Counted from the first letter of the stretch, positions 32,416 through 44,605 are shown. The stretch is 64,000 bases of DNA from Lepiota brunneoincarnata (GCA_023014365.1 JAEBUN010000003.1:1612001-1676000), one strand, 5' to 3'. The notes: generated by a model from the letters alone, not told the origin. Made by a program: numbers and translations.

Positions 32416-33687
32416 CTTTTGGCGGCTTGCGTGTTTGCAGGCAGGTGTCTGGTCAAGCAGGCCAGGCAGGCTGCGGGGAGGGTTCTGCTCGCTGATGCGG
32501 AGCTCTACTCCATTCGGTTGGAAGTAAGCATGGTCCTGGACCGTGCAGAAACCGACCACATCTTTATCTACACCAGCTCCACGGGCTCCGCCCGCAGAGC
32601 GGTGGACCCTTCTGTGCATGCTGGCCAGGTTCACTCCCTGGAAGTGTGTCATTCCCTGGACCGCTGGCTGTCTTCCAAGGCCCAGCGGACTGTTACCTTC
32701 TGGCAGGTGCCTTCGGGCTCTGTTGCAGAGCTTCACTCTGACACTGTCGCGATGGTGAAGGAGCTCCGTGTATCGCTGGGTGCTCGCCTGGCGACTACTA
32801 TCAACTCTTTCCGGGCTGAGGTCACGAGAGGGTGTATCGACAAGTGGGTGAATATGTTTCGCTTGCCCTTGTACAGGGGAAGGAATTTCCTCCCCCTACT
32901 GGACTCCCTCGGGAAGCCAATCCAACCCTCATACCTCTCTGGAGGTGCGTGGCTCCGAGAAATCGGTCCCCGGATGTCCATCGCTGGTACAGCGAGGGCC
33001 GCCCACACTATACTTGGTCACGCTCCTATCGGGGAGTACCGCACTAGATTCCATCCCCAGGAGGATCACTCCTGTCCTTGTGGGTTGCGGCTTGAAACCC
33101 GTACTCACATACTCACTTCTTGTCTGAAGTATACGCGGTGTGGCGGCTTACCCCGCGACCTCGATGCCCTCCTGGGCTTTCTGGAATGCAATCCATCCGC
33201 GTTTGCATTCCTATCCCGGCCCCAAGGGGTGGGATAACTGGGGAGGGCCTTTGGGTTATTCCCCCCTCGTGGCTTCGGTCTCGAGGAACCGGTGGTTATT
33301 TGCCCCCTGCCCTTGGGCGGGGTGTAGCGATTTATGGAGAATTGACTTCTAACACCCTTAGGGGCGGAGACCCAAAGTTCTTAGAGCCTTAGTCTGCAGG
33401 GTGTAGGGATTTACGGAGAACTGACTCCTAACCCCCTTCGGGGGGGGGACCTGTTGGCCCTATCCACCCCTCATCTGCCGTGCCCTGGTTTCTGTCAGGG
33501 TAGCGGACTCTTTGCCCACACGCACTTCTTTACGGAGTGTGGCCTTTCGAGTCAGCGGGACTCTCTTCCCTACCTTTATTGGTAGTTATACCATGTACTA
33601 GTTACTTTGTTGTAGTTAGTGTACATGGACTGCGTTCGAGCACCACGTTATAAATTGTTGATTTAAAAAAAAAAAAACAAAAAAAAA
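32416..33687 (+). mobile_element. LINE-B 3' end with 15-bp TSD
   Basis: TSD GCCAGAAGGTGACGG at 32401-32415 and 33688-33702. It contains an open 272-codon end of ORF2 (32419-33237), a 3' UTR and the tail TTATAAATTGTTGATTT with an interrupted poly(A) (one C). This is a LINE-B inserted into another LINE-B. Confidence 0.93.
32419..33237 (+). pseudogene. LINE-B ORF2 C-terminal part, open
   Basis: 272 codons without a stop. It includes the second half of the RNase H-like domain (ADAELYSIRLEV, IFIYTSSTGSARRAVD) and the C-terminal zinc motif CPCGLRLETRTHILTSC. The position that should be the third RNase H acidic residue is Ser, as in the copies at 23720 and 36105. Confidence 0.87.
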
Positions 33688-33749
33688 GCCAGAAGGTGAC
33701 GGTCCGCTGGGCCTTGGCAGACAACCAGTGATTCAGAGACCGACACACC

Positions 33750-34130
33750 TCCTGTCGAGGGCGCTGCTGGCCTCGTCCTGTTCACCAACTCGATGGCTTC
33801 GGCCAGGCAAGCGGTGGACCCGTCGGTACATTCCACCCAGGGTCACTCCTTGGTGGTCTGTCACCTTCTCACCGAGTGGTTTGCTGGAGGTCCGGCCCGC
33901 TCGGTTCATTTCTGGAAGGTCCCCTCACGTGTGAGGTGGCTTTTCCATACTCAGGTGCACGACTTCACAAAGTTGTTGCCTCCCGTTGGGGTAGGGGCTT
34001 GTTCCCGGGCCTCACTCAACTTCCTCCGCGAGGAAGTATGGTCGTGTCAAGACCGCTGGATCGATTTGTTCCAGGATCCTGACCATCGCGGGTTAAATTG
34101 GAGATTTAAAAAAAAAAAAAAAAAAAAAAA
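33750..34130 (+). mobile_element. LINE-A mini-derivative keeping only the terminal tail
   Basis: RNase H-to-C-terminal ORF2 sequence (33750-34092; FTNSMASARQAVD-type, then DRWIDLFQDPDH) is joined directly to TTAAATTGGAGATTT and poly(A) (34108-34130). The rest of ORF2 and all but about 15 nt of the 3' UTR are missing. It shows that a LINE-A tail of this size can remain at a retroposed end, like the LINE-A-type tail of the SINEs. Confidence 0.82.
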
Positions 34131-34637
34131 TCCATACATGGCTATAGGAACCATGCAGGACTGGTAGAGGAGGCGCTTCTGATCCGGAAGCAGCCCCCAA
34201 GTTGAATTACCAAGTATCCCCATCGCTCCAACTGTGGAGAATGCCTTGGTAGAATAGTAACATACGTGCTTGCGAAAGGTGAGAGCATGGTTGAAATAGA
34301 AACCCAAGTACCGCCAGAATGGCTTGGGCCTCAAAGGGGTGTTCCCCATATACAGATGGAAGCCCAGGTCAATGGGCAGGTTGGCATCTCTCAGGTTGCA
34401 AGAGAAGTGAAAGACCTCAGACTTGGTATGCTCAAGCGTGAGGCCAAACAAGTCAAAGAGCCCATGCACGCCACCTGCAGGGCAGAAACATTGTCCTCCC
34501 AGGTTTTGGTCTGGACTATAAGGGTCCCATCGTCAACATACGAAAGCATGTCCACTCCAAGGCCAGGGGTCCTCTGGTAATACAGATAAACCAGGGGGGC
34601 GAGATACAAGGCTGACAAGACTGGGGACAGAGCGGGA
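34131..34637 (-). pseudogene. LINE-B ORF2 fragment, RT part
   Basis: Minus-strand RT sequence from SPVLSALYLAPLVYL through DMLSYVDDGTLIVQ to LLYQSCMVPIAMYG, with one frameshift. It abuts, head-to-head, a plus-strand LINE-B that starts at 34638 and covers the same region, so it is a separate copy and not a 5' inversion. Confidence 0.8.
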
Positions 34638-37221
34638 TGGGCTCGGGGACTACGGACTAGCGTTGTGGCCTTTGACATCGCTCAGTTCTTTCCTTCGCTG
34701 AATCATGATATGATTCTGGCGGTTCTGTCACAGTCGGGTTTCGCGCCTGAGCTGGTGTGATTCTTTGGCTCCTACCTGGTTGGGAGGTCTACCACGTACT
34801 TGTGGAATTCTTTCCGATCTGACCCTAGGCAGGCAGATGTGGGTGTGGGGCAGGGCTCTGCTCTGTCCCCCGTCTTGTCTGCCCTGTATCTTGCCCCCCT
34901 GGTGTACTTGTATTACCAGCGGACCCCCGGCCTTGGCGTCAACATGCTTTCGTATGTCGATGACGGGACCCTTATAGTCCAGACCAAGAGTTGGGAGGAC
35001 AACGTTACTGCCCTACAGGCGGCTTATCGCTGCGTGCATGGGCTCTTTGACTCTTTTGGCCTCATGCTTGAGCATACTAAGTCTGAGGTCTTTCACTTCT
35101 CTCGTAACCCGAGGGATGCCAATCCGCCTATTGACCTGGGCTTCCATCCATACATGGGGGACACCCCCTTGAAACCCAAGCCATTTTGGCGGTACTTGGG
35201 CTTCTATTTTGACTGTGTGCTCACTTTTCGCGAGCACATCTGTTACTATTCTACCAAGGCTTTCTCCACGGTTGGTGTGATGGGGATGCTTGGTAATTCA
35301 ACCCGGGGGTTGCTTCCTGACCAGAAGCGCCTCCTATACCGATTCTGTGTGGTTCCTATTGCCACGTATGGGTTTCATATGTGATATCACAAGGGTTTCC
35401 GTAACAAGGGAATCCTCAAGATGTTTAACTCCATACAGCGGCGAGCCACTAACTGGATCATCGGTACGTTTTGCACGTCTCCAACTGGGGGGGCAGAGGC
35501 CCTAGCAGGCCTACTGCCCTTCTGGTTGCATCTTAAGAAGCTGGCTTCCCGAACGATATTCCGGGTTACTACTCTTGCGGATAACCATCTGCTTCAGCCC
35601 TTGTTGGGCCATGAGTTTAGGGGGAGCTCTCTGGAGCACCCGCAGGCTATTTCGACTCTCACCCCTGCACTCTGGCCTAAGGTGAAGAGTGCTCTTATGG
35701 AGGTACAGACAGTACTTCCGCAGCTTACTGAGCCTTTCTCCCTGTTTGCGGACGAGAATAGGCCAGGTCTCCGTCTTTTGGACTGCTTCTCGGAGCAGAT
35801 CAAATTTAAACTTTACACCATTGATCCGGAGGGGGATTCGAAGCAATGGCACCTTGACGGACTGCACGCCTCCATTCGGAGGGCGCAGTCTGACCCATTG
35901 TCTGTCTGCATAGCAGCTGGTGCACATCAGCTGCCGTGCAGGAGGCTGCAGGCTGTTTCGGCGGCTTGCATGTTTGCAGGTGGGCATCTGGTCAAGCAGG
36001 CCAGACAGGCCGCAGGGAGGGTTCTGCTCGCTGATGCGGAGCTCCACTCCATTTGGTTGGGAGTAAGCATGGTCCTGGACCGTGCGGAAACCGACCACAT
36101 CTTCATCTACACCAGCTCCGCAGGCTCTGCCTGCAGAGCTGTGGACCCCTCCGTGCACGCCGGCCAAGTTCATTTCCTGGAGGTGTGTCGGTCCCTGGAC
36201 TGCTGGCTGTCTTTCAAGGCCCAGCGGACTGTTACCTTCTGGCAGGTGCCTGCGGGCTCTGTTGCAGAGCTTCACTCTGATGCCGTCGTGATGGCGAAGC
36301 CATGTATCACTGGGCGCTCGCCCGGCGACTACTATTGACTCTCTCTGGGCTGAGGTCATGAGAGGGTGTATTGACGAGTGGGTGAATATGTTTCGCTCGC
36401 CCCTCTATAGGGGAAGGAATTTCCTCCCCCTGTTGGACTCCCTCGGGAAGCCAATTCAACCCTCGTACCTCTCTGGAGGTGCGTGGCTCCGAGAAATCAG
36501 CCCCCAGATGTCCGTCACTGGTACAGCAAGGGCCGCCCGCACCATACTCGGTCACACCCCTATCGGGGAGTACCGCACTAGATTCCATTCCCAGGAGGAC
36601 CACTCCTGTCCCTGTGGGTTGCGGCTTGAAACCCGCACCCACATACTCACTTCCTGTCCAAAGTACATGTGACGTGGCGGCTTACCCTGCGACCTCGACG
36701 CCCTCCTGGGCTTTCTGGAACGCAACCCTTCTGCGTTTGTGTTCCTATCCCGGCCCCAAGGGGTGGGATAACTGGAGAGGGCCTTTGGGTTATTCCCCCC
36801 TCGTGGCTTCGGTCTCGAGGGACTGGTGGTTATTCGCCCCCCGTCCTAGGGCGGGGTGTAGCGATTTATGGAGAATTGACTCCTAACGCCCGCCAGGGCG
36901 GAGACCTGAAGTCCTTAGAGCCTGAGTTTGCGGGGTGTAGGGATTTACAGAGAATTGACTCCTAACCCCCTTCGGGGGGGGACCTGTTGGCCCTATCCAC
37001 CCCTTGTCTGCCGCACCCTGGTTTCTGTTGGGGTAGCGGACTCTTCGCCCACATGCACTTCTTTATGGAGTGTAGCCTTTCGAGTCAGCGGGACTCTCTT
37101 CCCTACCTTAATTGGTAGTTATACCATGTATTAGTTGCCTTGTACATAGCTAGTGCATGCGGACTGCGTTCGAGCACCGCGTTATAAATTGTTGATTTCA
37201 AAAAAAAAAAAAAAAAAAAAA
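34638..37221 (+). mobile_element. LINE-B, RT to 3' end
   Basis: Contains RT from SVVAFDIAQFFPSLNH on, GVGQGSALSPVLSA, YVDDGTLIVQ, a stop near 34758 and another near 35385, a long open part (35421-36290), a small deletion near 36298, the C-terminal zinc motif (about 36605-36660), and a 3' UTR with tail at 37180-37221. The RNase H region again reads CIAAGAHQL and IYTSSAGSA. It is inserted against a 661-bp-type LTR on the right. Confidence 0.87.
35421..36290 (+). pseudogene. LINE-B ORF2, thumb and RNase H-like region
   Basis: Open frame of roughly 290 codons covering post-RT, RNase H-like and tether regions. The LINE-B form of the RNase H domain lacks Asp at two of the expected catalytic positions but keeps ADAELHSIWLGV. 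A deletion of a few dozen bases near 36298 shifts the frame. Confidence 0.8.
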
Positions 37222-38205
37222 GACTTCAGAACCGAGGTGGAGTACTTTGGGCAGGGGGTTGGACTTGCGGCCTCAGCTTATGTACTGTGCCCTCCTACTG
37301 TCCTAGTCCGTATTTCAGGAAGTTGGAGCCGAAGCGGAGCGAGGCAGAAGAGAGGAGAGGCCATACTCAGGTGCATGACTTTGCAAAGTCATTGCCTCCC
37401 ATTGGGGTAGGGGCTTGTCCCTGGGCCTCGCTCGACTTCCTCTGCAAGGAGGAAGTACGGTCGTGTCAAGACCGCTGGATTAATTTGTTCCAGGATCCTG
37501 ACCATCGTGGGCATGGTTTCCTCCAGCTCGCCAGGGACGATGACTGTCCCCTGCAGCCCACGTATCTCCACGGTGGAGCCTGGATCCCGCATGCTCATTC
37601 GGTGTCTCTGATGGCCTGGATGATGCGTGCTATACTCAACCACGCGCCGATAGGGGGCTATTGGAGGTGTTTTTTCCCACAGGAGGACTATTCCTGTCGC
37701 TGCGGGTTTCAGGAGGAGACCCGTGAGCATGTGTTCCAGAGCTGCCCTAGGCACTCCATGGTGGGGGTCCCGGCTACGGTCGAGGCTCTCATTGCTTTTC
37801 TCAAGGCGTCCCCAACTGCATTCGCGTTCGCTGAGAGGGCCGGGCCCCCCCCAGGGGGTATTGGCTAGTAGCTCTGCCTAGCGCCCAGTTGGGGCTGGGC
37901 TGGGACGTTGGTTATTCCTCCGCTGTCTTTGGACAGCGTATAGGGATTTACATGGGAATTGACCCCTAACCCCAGTTTGGGGGGGGACCTTGCCCCAGTC
38001 TGGTTCCCGCGCCATGTGCTGGGTGGCAGCCATCCTCCTGCCTCCGTTTGTTCGGGGCGGCTTTGTCCTGGGCATGGGGAAATGCATGCCCGCATCCGTG
38101 GTCACGCATTGTATGTACAGATACCCTGTAGTGTACGGCTTGGTTGTTTGTACTGTAGTGCGTTGCTGCACGTGGCCTCCCTATGCGGCCTGCGTAATAA
38201 ATTGG

Positions 38206-38239
<34 letters not shown>

Positions 38240-38675
38240 GGAGAGGATAGGGAACAGGGAGCTGGTCCGCTGCTCAATTCAATTATCAGACTGAGGAGTA
38301 CAAGCCAAGTACCTACAGTATATATACTGCTGGCCTTACAAACTATGACTTGTACTGACTACATGTGGAGCAAAGCGGAGACCGATCTAGTTACAAACGG
38401 ATTACAAACAGATTATGAATGGAATGGAAATGGGTACAGGTATGGAGACTAATAACGTATCTTGACTACGGATGGGAAATGGAGATGGGGGTATGAGACA
38501 CTGAGGGTCAGGTGACCATGGCATGTGTGGAGGTGGTTGTGTGATCGGGGCAGTGGGTTGTGGTTGGAGCAGGTCAGGGCCAAGTCGGAGGGCAGAGGGT
38601 TGTTGTGTGGAACACATGTGGAGTCGAGAAGCCGAAGTTTAAATGATTAGACTCTGAGTTGGGATGGATATAACA
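37222..38675 (+). repeat. 661-bp-type LTR, 5'-cut and split by LINE-A
   Basis: 37222-37360 and 38233-38675 align to the complete LTR at 40097-40757, from its GACTTCAGGACC segment to the end GGATATAACA. The first ~95 bp are replaced by a LINE-B poly(A). A LINE-A (37361-38232) splits it. Confidence 0.87.
37361..38232 (+). mobile_element. LINE-A 3' end inside an LTR
   Basis: TSD GAAGAGAGGAGAGG (37347-37360) and GAAGAAAGGAGAGG (38233-38246), one mismatch. It carries the ORF2 C-terminus (37362-37868, FPQEDYSCRCGFQEETREH) with the intact stop after PPPGGIG, the 3' UTR and the tail. Confidence 0.93.
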
Positions 38676-39282
38676 AGGACCCAGTCTGTGAGTCCCAGAT
38701 CACAAACCAGACAGTTGCGGTGTCTGATTTGTTGGAGTTCCTCCTGACCTGGGGAGGGCCCTGGAGGTTCTGAAAGCCTCAATGCAATGACTACTACATG
38801 ATGTTCTCGATCCACTGACTGGTGATGCAAGACCCATCAGGGGCAAAAAATGGGACGTCCAACACTTTCATAAAGGACTTGGAGGAGGGGACCGTTGCCA
38901 TAGGCTTTGAACCCGCTGGGAAGAACCAGGAGGCCCAGTCTACTGGGTCGACGGCCATCCCACAAGGTGGGGAAACTGCAGTATGCATGCTTGCTACTGT
39001 ACCGTAGCGGCCAGCAGGCTCTTAAAGAGAGCTCCTTGGAGAGCTAGGGAACAGGACATCCAGTGGGTTGGTGGAGGGGGTAGGGGGGGGGCCGTGGCCT
39101 GAACTGCAGGATCTGCCACGATCTGCCCCTCCTTGTGCTGCCTGTTGAGAGGCCGAGGAGGACATGTACGGTTGCGAGTACTACTAGTCAAATCTAACAG
39201 CAGGGGTGTGCAGGACAAGAGATTGAGCGACGAAGTGGTTGTGGCTGTGCACATTGCTGGTGGTAGTACCAGATCAAGAAGC
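38676..39282 (-). mobile_element. LINE-B 5' end and ORF1 fragment
   Basis: Minus strand from the 5' terminus (CTTCTTGATCTGGTACTACC at ~39282) through ORF1: N-terminus (~39166), TAPPLPPPPTHWM, a deletion near 38940, then SKSFMKVLDVPFFAPD and QWIENIM. It ends at a 661-bp-type LTR. Confidence 0.82.
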
Positions 39283-40096
39283 GATGTTCCCACACAGTGT
39301 CCTGATCTGCAGGGTCAATCTGACCATTGCCCCCTGCAGATCGTTATCCCTCTGGAGGCCTTTGAGGAGGCTGTGCCCAGGCACTCACTGAAGCGGGATT
39401 CAGATGAGGAGACTGAGTTCCTAGCTAAGGTTTCGATGGGGCTTATGGGTCTGGACTTTCTGGACCTGGGCTCTTCTGGCAGGATCGACGAGGTAGCCCT
39501 GGCTATCTCTGTGGTCTTCTCCAGGGTGTGGCTCGCCCACTCCAAGGAGATCTGTGTTGTCTCACGGTCAAGGCTATGGGGATGCTTGGTAACTCCATCC
39601 AGGGGCTTCTGCCAGACCAGAAGCACCTACTTTATTGGTCATGCATGGTTCCTATTGCCATATATGGCTTTCACTTGTGGTATTACTGGGGCGCTAGGTG
39701 TAAGGGCGCGCTGGACTACCTCCACCGGATGCAGCGTTGGGCTGCACTCTGGGTCACTGGCACCTTTAGGATATCACTCGATGGGGGGGTTGGGGCCATT
39801 GCAGGCCTGATCCCCATTCATCTTCATCTCCTGGAAGCTGCAGGATTGTGCTGAGTTGCAGTACACCACGCTTGTGCCGGGCCACCCTGTTCGTGCCCTC
39901 CTTGGTTAGGGCTACAGCAGTGATCTCCGGTCTTACATCTGGTCTATAGCCAGGCTCCCTCCCTGTAAGTTGGTCAAGGTGAAGGGGCCTGTTGTTGATG
40001 CTAACCAGCATCTTGCCACCCTCGCTAGGGTCCTTCAATGCTGTTGCGCTGAAGGCTTGGCTGGGGTGCTGTCTTTGGATCTGTACCCTGGGAGGG

Positions 40097-40757
40097 TGTT
40101 AGAGCCGGTGCGGGTCGGGACCAAAGCGGAGGGTCAGGGTAGTATCCTTGATATAAGGTAACCAGGGGACAGGGTGAAGTCAGTACATAGACTTCAGGAC
40201 CAAGGTAGAGTATATCCAGCGGGGGGTTGGACTTGCGGCCTTAGCATATGTGCTGTGCCCTCCTACTGTCCTAGTCCATATTTCAGGAAGTCAGGGCTGA
40301 AGCAGAGCGAGGCAGAAGAGAGGAGAGGATAGAGAACAGGGAGCTGGTCTGCTGCTCGATTCGATTATCAGACTGAGGAGTACAAGCCAAGTACCTACAG
40401 TATATATACTACTGGCCTTACAAACTATGACTCATACTGATTACGTGCAGAGCGAAGTGGAGGCCGATATAGTTACAAACGGATTACGAACAGATTATGA
40501 ATGGAATAGAAACCGGTACAGGTATGGAGACTGATAACGTATCTTGACTACGGACGGGAAATAGAGACTGGAACTAGAGACACTGAGGGTCAGGTGACCA
40601 CGGCACGTGTGGAGGTGGTCACGTGATCGGGGTAGTGGGTTGTGGTTGGAGCAAGTCGGGGCTGAGTCGGAGGGCAGAGGGTTGTTGTGTGGAGCACACG
40701 TGAAATCGAGAAGCCGAAGTTTAAGTGATTAGACTCTGAGTTGGCATGGATATGACA
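40097..40757 (+). repeat. Solo LTR, 661 bp
   Basis: TGTTAGAGCCGG...GGATATGACA with TG...CA ends and the 5-bp TSD GAGGG (40092-40096 and 40758-40762). It contains TATATATACT near 40400. It differs in sequence from the copia LTRs. The parent element is not in the window, so gypsy or copia origin is open. Confidence 0.9.
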
Positions 40758-41540
40758 GAGGGTTCACTTCCACTCTTATGACCAGGAGGCGGAGGATACC
40801 CTTATGGCCCACGTCGCGGCTCTCAACTGGGTTGTTGCCCGGGTGCAGGCTGATCTGGGGGTTCTGGTGGTGGCAACAGACACAAGTCTGCCACCCCGCT
40901 GGGTCCACCAGGTGGTTTTGGCTGCCCAGGTTTTCCAGGGGCTGGGCTGCATCCACGCAGTCCAGCTTCCAGGGGGAAGAGTCACAGCTCCTGAGGCCAA
41001 GCTTTTTGCCATCTAGCTGGCGGTGTCCAAGGCAGTTACTGTTGAGGGTGCCACTGGTCTTGTCCTGTTCACTGACTCGATGGCCTCGGCCAGGCAGGCG
41101 GTGGACCTGTCGGTGCATTCTGCCCAGGGTCACTCCTTGGCAGTCTGTCACCTTCTCACTGAGTGATTTGCCAGGGTTCTGGCCTGCTCAGGTCCATTTC
41201 TGGGAGGTTCCTTCGCATGTGAAGTGGCTTTTCCATACTCAGGTGCATGACTTCGCTAGGTCGTTGCCTCCCATTGGGGTAGGGGCTCGTCCCTGGGCCT
41301 CACTCAACTACCTCTGCAAGGAGGAAGTACGCTCTTGCCAGGACTGCTGGATTGATTTGTTCCAGGATCCTGATTATCGCAGGCATGGTTTCCTCCAGCT
41401 TGCCAGGGACAACGACCGTCCCCTGCGGCCCATGTATCTCCATGGTGGGGCCTGGATCTTGCATGCTCATTTGGTGTCAGTGATGGCCCAGATGACATGT
41501 GCTATTCTTAATCATGCGCCAATAGGGAGCTATCGGAGGT

Positions 41541-41548
<8 letters not shown>

Positions 41549-41572
<24 letters not shown>

Positions 41573-42087
41573 CCAATTTATTACGCGGGCCGCATAGGGA
41601 GGCCGCATGCAGCAACACACTACAGTACAAACAACCGAGCCGTACACTATAGGGTATCTGTACATACAACGCGTGACCGCGGATGTGGGCATGCATTTCC
41701 CCATGCCCAGGACAAAGCCGTCCCGAACAAATGGAGGCGGGAGGACAGCTGCCACCCAGCATGCAGCGCAGGAACCAGACCAGGGCGAGGTCCCCCCCCC
41801 AACGGGGGTTAGGGGTCAATTCCCACGTAAATCCCTACACGCCGTCTGAAGACGGCAGAGGAATAACCAACGTCCTGGCCCGGCCCCAACCGGGCGCCAG
41901 GCAGAGCTACTAACCAATACCTCCTGGGGGGGGCCTGGCCCTCTCAGCGAACGCGAATGCAGTTGGGGACGCCTCGAGAAAAGCAATGAGAGCCTCGACC
42001 GTAGCCGGGACCCCCACCATGGAGTGCCTAGGGCAGCTCCGGAACACATGCTCATGGGTTTCCTCCCGAAACCCGTAGCGACAGGAA
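41549..42087 (-). mobile_element. LINE-A 3' end nested in LINE-A
   Basis: TSD GAGGTGCTTCTTT (41536-41548 and 42088-42100). It contains the 3' UTR and the last ORF2 codons. The insertion disrupts the FPQEDYSC zinc-motif codons of the host LINE-A, whose two halves rejoin cleanly when it is removed. Confidence 0.92.
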
Positions 42088-42650
42088 GAGGTGCTTCTTT
42101 CCACAGAAAGACTATTCCTGTCGCTGCGGGTTTTGGGAGGAGACTTGCGAGCATGTGTTTTGGAGCTGCCCTAGGCACTCCATGGCGGGGGTCCTGGCCA
42201 CAGTCAAGGCCCTCATTGCTTTCCTTGAGGTGTCCCCAACCACGTTCGCGTTTGCTGAGAGGGCCGGGGCCCCCCCAGGGGGTATTGGCTAGTAGCTCTG
42301 CCTGGTGCCCAGTTGGGTCTGGGCCAGGACGTTGGTTATTCCCCCACTGTCTGTGGACAGCATGTAGGGATTTATGTGGGAATTGACCCCTAACCCCTGT
42401 TAAGGGGGGGGACCTCGCTCCAGTTTGGTTCCCACGCCATGTGCTGGGTGGTAGCCATCTTCCCGCCTCCGTTTGTTTGGGGCAGCCTTGTTCTAGGCAT
42501 GAGGAAATGCATGCCCGCATCTGCGGTCATGCATTGTATGTACAGATACCCTGTAGCTTATGGCTCAGGTTGTACTATAGTTAGTAGCTGCATGTGGCCT
42601 CCCTACATGGCCCACGTTATAAATTGGAGATTTAAAAAAAAAAAAAAAAA

Positions 42651-42772
42651 CGACATGTTTGGATGAAAGTACCATTGGTCAAATCCAACAGTGGGGGTGT
42701 ACAGTACAAGACGATAAGTGAGGAAGTGGGTGTGGCTGTGCACATTACTGGTGGTGGTACCAGATCAAGAAA
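42651..42772 (-). mobile_element. LINE-B 5' terminus only
   Basis: About 120 bp of LINE-B 5' UTR on the minus strand, from TTCTTGATCTGGTACC (42772) to the ORF1 ATG (42655). It is cut there by the poly(A) of LINE-A. The sequence matches 18856-18975 and 39282-39165. Confidence 0.78.
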
Positions 42773-43731
42773 CATGGCATCCCATGGTTTAGGGATGGGA
42801 AGAACTGTGTGATGTTGAAGGTGAGAACACTCATCTTCAACCCGCAGGCCCACCTAGCACAAACCAAGTGCACAAGATAGGTACCAGCATCCTCAGTGGA
42901 CCATTGGATCACACTGCCAAACTGGTTCGGATGGAACATGCCAAACTTGATGGCCTCAAACTGCAAGTGGCGCGCAATCATTTTCTCGATGAGCTTACTG
43001 AGAGTATTGAGAAGGATGATCGGTCTGAACGCCTTTGGAGTAGCATAGGAGGGCTTGCCAGGCTTTGGTATGATAACTGACATACTCTCCTTAAAGTGAT
43101 AAGGCCAATGCCCGCACTCCATGCAGGCATCGGTAACCCAACAGACCAAATGGGTAACCGTTGGGCCCGCCAGAACGGATTTGAGGTGTGACCATGTAAC
43201 ATGGTCCAGACTGGGCAAGGATAAGGAGGAGCACATGCATAAAGCCTTGTGCATCTCCAGATCGGAGAAGACTGGCCACTCCCATGGTGGGAGCAGATTG
43301 ATCTGATCAAGGATGCTGACATTGACTGGGTGGTTGTTGGCAGCATTGTAAGAACTGTGGAGCCCTTCCCAAAGCTCCTTGAGGGTATTGCAGGGGCAAT
43401 CGCGATAGCAGATTGCCTTGCAGGGAGGCAACTTGCGTGCCCTGACCCAATCCATCAGGTCCCAGGGGTGCTTGTTGGTAGAAGCAACTTCTTCCATGCG
43501 CTCATCGAAGAACTTGCACTTGGTGGCCTTCCAGGTCTGCTTAAACATGCGAGCATCCTCCTGGTCCCGAGACCAAGAATACACCAGGTAAGTGCATGAG
43601 CACCCATTGTCCCACCACGGTTTAGACTGCAAGACGATGCAGATCTCCTTGGAATGGGCAAGCTATGCCTCAGAGAAGACCGCGGAGATAGCCAGGGCTA
43701 TCTTGTCAATCCTGCTGGATGAGCCCAGGTC
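42773..43731 (-). pseudogene. LINE-A ORF2 fragment, linker and RT start
   Basis: A 295-codon open frame (43632-42745) covers RKLPPCKAICYRDCPCNTL, IPKPGKPSYATPKAF and the block-A motif TFNITQFFPSLNH, where the catalytic D is N. Continues left-truncated; cut at 43732 by LINE-B. Confidence 0.82.
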
Positions 43732-44480
43732 TTTTTTGTTTTTTTTTTGAAATCAACAATTTATAACGTGGTGCTCAAATGCAGTCTGCATGCACTAGCT
43801 ACATACAAGGCAACTAATACATGGTATAACTACCAATGAAGGTAGGGAAGAGAGTCCCACTGACTCGAAAGGCTACACTCTATAAAGAAGTGCACGTGGG
43901 CAAAGAGCTTGCTACCCTGACAAAAACCAGGGCATGACAGATGAAGGGGTGGATAGGGCCAACAGGTTCCCCCCCCCTGAAGGGGGTTAGGAGTTAATTC
44001 TCCATAAATCCCTACACCCTGCAGGCAAAGGCTCTAAGAGCTTTGGGTCTCCGCCCCTAAGGGCGTTAGGAGTCAATTCTCCATAAATTGCTACACCCCA
44101 CCCAAAGGGCAGGGGGCGAATAACTGTCGGCTCCTCGAGGCCGAAGCTCACAAGGGGGAAATAACCCTGAAGGCCCTCTCCAGTTATCCCACCCCTTGGT
44201 GCCAGGATAGGAATGCAAATGCAGAAGGATTGTGTTCCAGAAAGCCTAGAAGGGCGTCGAGGTTGTGGGTTAAGCTGCCACACCACATGTACTCTGGACA
44301 GGAGGTGAGAATGTGAGTGCGGGTTTCAAGCCGCAACCCACAAGGACAGAAGTGATCCTTCTGGGGGTGGAATCTAGCGCGGTACTCCCCTATAAGGGCA
44401 TGACCAAGTATAGTGCAGACTGCCTGCACTGTGCCAGCAACAGACATCTGAGGACCGATTTCTTGGAGCCAAGTACTACC
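43732..44480 (-). mobile_element. LINE-B 3' end
   Basis: Interrupted poly(T) (one G), the LINE-B terminal motif, 3' UTR and ORF2 C-terminus (ILTSC, LEHNPSAFAFLS) to the region of WLQEIGPQMSVAG. The right end joins a plus-strand LINE-B RT piece at about 44480 without a TSD. Confidence 0.82.
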
Positions 44481-44605
44481 TGGCAGTATCCGCCAGAAGT
44501 CCACTGAGGATGCTGGGTTGATCCTCACCCATCTCATATGCACGGGGTGGGCTCGGGGACTGCAGATGAGCATTGTCGCCTTTGATATTGCCTAGTTCTT
44601 TCCTT

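Larger units (their letters stand above)
32139..33749 (-). mobile_element. LINE-B ORF2 fragment (minus), split by LINE-B
   Basis: 32139-32415 and 33703-33749 together read as LINE-B ORF2 C-terminal sequence on the minus strand (NMFHLPLYRGRNFLPLLDSL, then the KAQRTVTFWQ region). The split is caused by the plus-strand LINE-B at 32416-33687. The left edge touches X copy 2; the right edge turns into LINE-A plus strand at about 33750. Confidence 0.8.
39283..42650 (+). mobile_element. LINE-A copy with internal deletion and two nested insertions
   Basis: Starts within the endonuclease (SDHCPLQIVIPLEAF, 39310), is deleted from ~39565 (VSRS) to the region after RT block E (KAMGMLGNS...), and continues through thumb and RNase H to the 3' UTR and poly(A) 42634-42650. 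Nested: a solo 661-bp LTR (40097-40757) and a minus-strand LINE-A (41549-42087). Several stops and frameshifts are present. Confidence 0.87.

Noticed and set aside
34131..37221. A 5' inversion (twin priming) of one LINE-B
   Set aside because: The inverted part covers RT sequence that is also present in the plus-strand part. Twin priming would give non-overlapping segments.
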